The notes under the pieces were generated by a model. It did no database searches and was not told where the DNA came from. It saw nothing but the letters and a program-made list of their open reading frames with translations. Below are positions 61,827 through 64,000 of a stretch of 64,000 bases of DNA, piece after piece (position 1 is the stretch's first letter; each line of letters opens with the position of its first letter). Made by a program: the position numbers and the translations under genes. Source of the stretch: Phascolomyces articulosus (taxonomy: Eukaryota; Mucoromycota; Mucoromycetes; Mucorales; Lichtheimiaceae); the NCBI GenBank assembly GCA_025677815.1, contig JAIXMP010000004.1, positions 744,001 through 808,000 on the forward strand, given 5' to 3'.

Positions 61827-62222
61827 AATCAATTTTTAAAGGATTGGAATTAGCACCGTGAACTGTAATTAGATAATTATTATTAGTATGCCTTCCTCCT
61901 CACTTATTTCTATTTTCATAAAAAGATTGAAATTACAATCTACTATATAAATATACGTAATAAGTTTTTTATAATAAGAAAATACTATTCAATCAAATGA
62001 ACATTTGAATGAATACAGATTTGGAATGTTACAATTTTTACATTCTCATTAGCGCTATATCGTAAATAAATGGGGGGAGGGTATTCTATGGTGATATTAT
62101 TTTGCAATCGATCCGTCATGCTGACGTGAGACATCTCCTTTTTATTTTATCAAACCATTATTTCGGTACATATCTATATAACTACTTAACAAAGTAACTG
62201 ATTATTCTATTATTTGAACAGA

Positions 62223-62400
62223 TACTGTTACGAATTCAACGGAAAGGTACCCTTGATCTGACAAGAATTATCACTCGTGAAGGAGGAATTTCATTGGCCG
62301 AAACAAACACTCTTACTGCTGATAAAATGAATATGTACAATCAGGGGGAATGGATTTGCCTCCTCCTGCATGGCTCTGCTATTATTATTATTATTATCTT
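62223..62400 (+). pseudogene. Weak plus-strand coding relic
   Basis: One plus frame is open for about 57 codons (ILLRIQRKGTLDLTRIITRE, later LAETNTLTADKMNMYNQGEW). Near 62345 another frame reads GGMDLPPPAW. Neither leads to a recognisable gene, and the region ends in ATT repeats. Treat as unassigned. Confidence 0.15.
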
Positions 62401-62905
62401 TTGATGCAGTTGTACATGTATAAACATCCGTGACGATCATTCCAACAAATAACAAACAAACAAACAATTATTTTTTTTTTAAAAAAAAAGACATCTCATC
62501 CATTGAATTCTATATCCTAGTACAGGTATATCGACCCTTATTGTAAATATATAATATATAAAAAAGAAAAGAAAAATGAGAAGGGAAGAATAAGATGATG
62601 CGATGGCATTGTAGAGACTATATATATATAATTGATGATGTATTGAATGGGAATATAAGAAAAAATCAAATTATACAGAATTGGGGTGAGAAAGAAAGAA
62701 AGATTTTGAAAGGTGGGTATTTTTATTTTTGATGGACGAAATCAATTCGTTCTCAATCAGTTGAAGGTTTGATACGTTTTTCTTTGCGTGAGTGTGTGAA
62801 AAAAAAACCCGTCTTTCATTATGCGTAAACGCGAAAAATAGGTTAGCGTGAGTTTTTTTTTTTTTTTTTTTTGGAAAAGATGGCGTAAAAGTGGATATAC
62901 TCATT

Positions 62906-63899
62906 TCAAAAGACAGCTGTGTCGTTATTGTTATTGTTACTATTGTTATTGTTGCTATCGTGATGATGAGGAGCAGGATGGTGATGATGGTTGATTTTAT
63001 CCTCGTCAGAAGTAGCTGTTGCTGTTGATGTTTCAGTAGTGTTAAATAAGTTATGACTTTCAATATCAGGTGTAGGAAAATTGGATTCAGACGATGAATT
63101 GGAGGAAGAAGAAGAAGATGAAGGTGAAGAAGCCACAGTATCTTGCTGCTGTTCTTCTTCTTGATCACTTCCTCCAACCCGTCGTTGTTGTTCGAGTCTT
63201 CTGGCGGTGTTATAAAGGGGTTCATCATCGTCTTCGTCAATGGGTTCTTGTGTCACTGGCGGAGCTTGTGCAACATGGGTCGTGCTTCTTCTTTCTTCCT
63301 GTGGTTCTTGTGGTTGCTGTGATGATGATGACTGTTGCTGCTGTTCATTCAGAGAACGTCGAATAGCTTCCATAACCATCCATTCTTCTAAATCCATATC
63401 CATATCCCTCATATTAGATACAAATTGTCCATATTCTGATGTAGCTGCTGATGAAGCAGATCTTCCTTGACGAGTAGCATATATCCCTGTAGGCACTGTA
63501 CGCAGTTGTGCTGCAGATGAATTGCTTCTTGAACTTCGTGTTGTTGTCGTAGTAGTTGAAGGCGGGGCCCGGTTCCAATTTGGTCTCACATGGTCTGTTA
63601 TTTTTTTTCCAACGTATAACAAAAAACACATTAGTAACCAACGAATTACAACTCACACCAATGCATTGAATAGAAAAAAAAATGCATGAAATAATGATAT
63701 AATCCCATTATCAAATCCCACCCCTTTTTTTAAACATACCAACTAAAACGACACTTGGGTTTTGATGGCTGATAGTTTGACGTCTTGGTCTTGAATAACT
63801 ACTAATACCTGAAGTTGTGTGTTGAGGAGCATGTGTATTATTCTTTATATCATTTGAAGTCACCGTTGACGATAATGGTGATGGGTCATATGATTTTAG
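62906..63899 (-). CDS. Sip5-like protein, C-terminal part (rest outside window)
   Basis: Two exons are visible: 63899-63740 and 63594-62906, in phase (NPSVVLV/DHVRPNWNRA). The gene continues beyond the right edge; 63900-64000 looks like intron. The fungal Sip5 family pattern is present: a Ser-rich stretch, the short DHVRPNWNRAP segment, then LEEWMVMEAIRRSLNEQQ, followed by Gln/Ser/Glu/His/Asn-rich low complexity to the stop at 62906-62908. Budding yeast Sip5 interacts with the Snf1 kinase and the Reg1/Glc7 phosphatase, and family members carry an N-terminal RING-like zinc finger; that part would lie outside this window and cannot be checked here. The end is unusually rich in homopolymer runs (poly-Ser, poly-His, poly-Asn). 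Confidence 0.65.
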
Positions 63900-64000
63900 C
63901 TGTTAAATAATAAAATGTGTAGTGTATGAGTATGAGTAAATGTGTGTGTGTATATAAAATGTATCTGTTTAATAATTTCTCTTTTTCTAGCCACATGTAA

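Larger units (their letters stand above)
58610..62905. other. 4.3 kb gene-poor interval with short relics and repeats
   Basis: Starts with the ferric reductase promoter (next to 58610) and ends with the Sip5-like 3' UTR. In between I see no intact gene. A Gln/Gly-rich coding relic lies on the minus strand near 59705-59598 and a plus-strand relic near 62223-62400. A hairpin (61768-61826) and a direct repeat (61373-61396 with 61733-61756) are listed separately. Composition is otherwise AT-rich. Confidence 0.55.

Noticed and set aside
62671..63240. 189-codon minus-strand frame overlapping the Sip5-like gene
   Set aside because: It is an out-of-frame shadow of the repeat-rich Sip5-like coding sequence and its 3' UTR.

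Overview
The window looks like nuclear DNA of an early-diverging filamentous fungus, most likely Mucoromycota (Mucorales-like). It is AT-rich, and most genes are broken by many short GT-AG introns, mostly about 45-110 nt. The proteins are fungal, and there are poly-Q/N/S tracts and long AT-rich gaps full of microsatellites. I built the gene models by hand and checked the reading phase at every splice junction. The species assignment is inference.

Layout. At 1-8821 lie the 3' part of a TPR/F-box/LRR gene (Pof3/Dia2-like), the elongation factor Elf1, and, facing Elf1 tail to tail, a 19-exon Rad26/CSB Snf2 ATPase. A gap follows, then adenylate kinase (11808-12994, minus). After a 7.6 kb gene-poor stretch come a low-complexity FYVE-type protein (20628-24187, plus) and valyl-tRNA synthetase (24528-29393, minus). 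Valyl-tRNA synthetase is divergent from a D-serine dehydratase/D-threonine aldolase-family enzyme (29583-31316, plus). Next are a fungal low-complexity protein with a conserved C-terminal tail (31868-33891, minus) and the GPN-loop GTPase Gpn3 (34556-36479, minus), whose start codon is split by an intron.

The stretch 36480-45233 is gene-poor and holds only decayed coding fragments. It is followed by a divergent pair: a CCDC97-like splicing-associated protein (45234-46415, minus) and an unrecognised 1121-residue protein in 13 exons (46586-50961, plus). Ribosomal protein S16/uS9 follows (51270-52121, plus). Then comes an iron-uptake pair on the minus strand: a siderophore-type MFS transporter (53027-55845) and a ferric-reductase/NOX-family flavocytochrome (56497-58609). 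After another gene-poor stretch with relics, the window ends in the 3' part of a Sip5-like gene (62906 to beyond 63899, minus).

How genes fit together. Two links are suggestive. Elf1 (ELOF1) and Rad26 (CSB) both act on elongating or stalled RNA polymerase II and in transcription-coupled repair, and here they are adjacent convergent genes. Ferric reductase and siderophore transporter in tandem make a plausible reductive/siderophore iron-acquisition module. The other genes are housekeeping neighbours without an obvious joint pathway. I saw no CRISPR array, rRNA, convincing tRNA or intact transposon.
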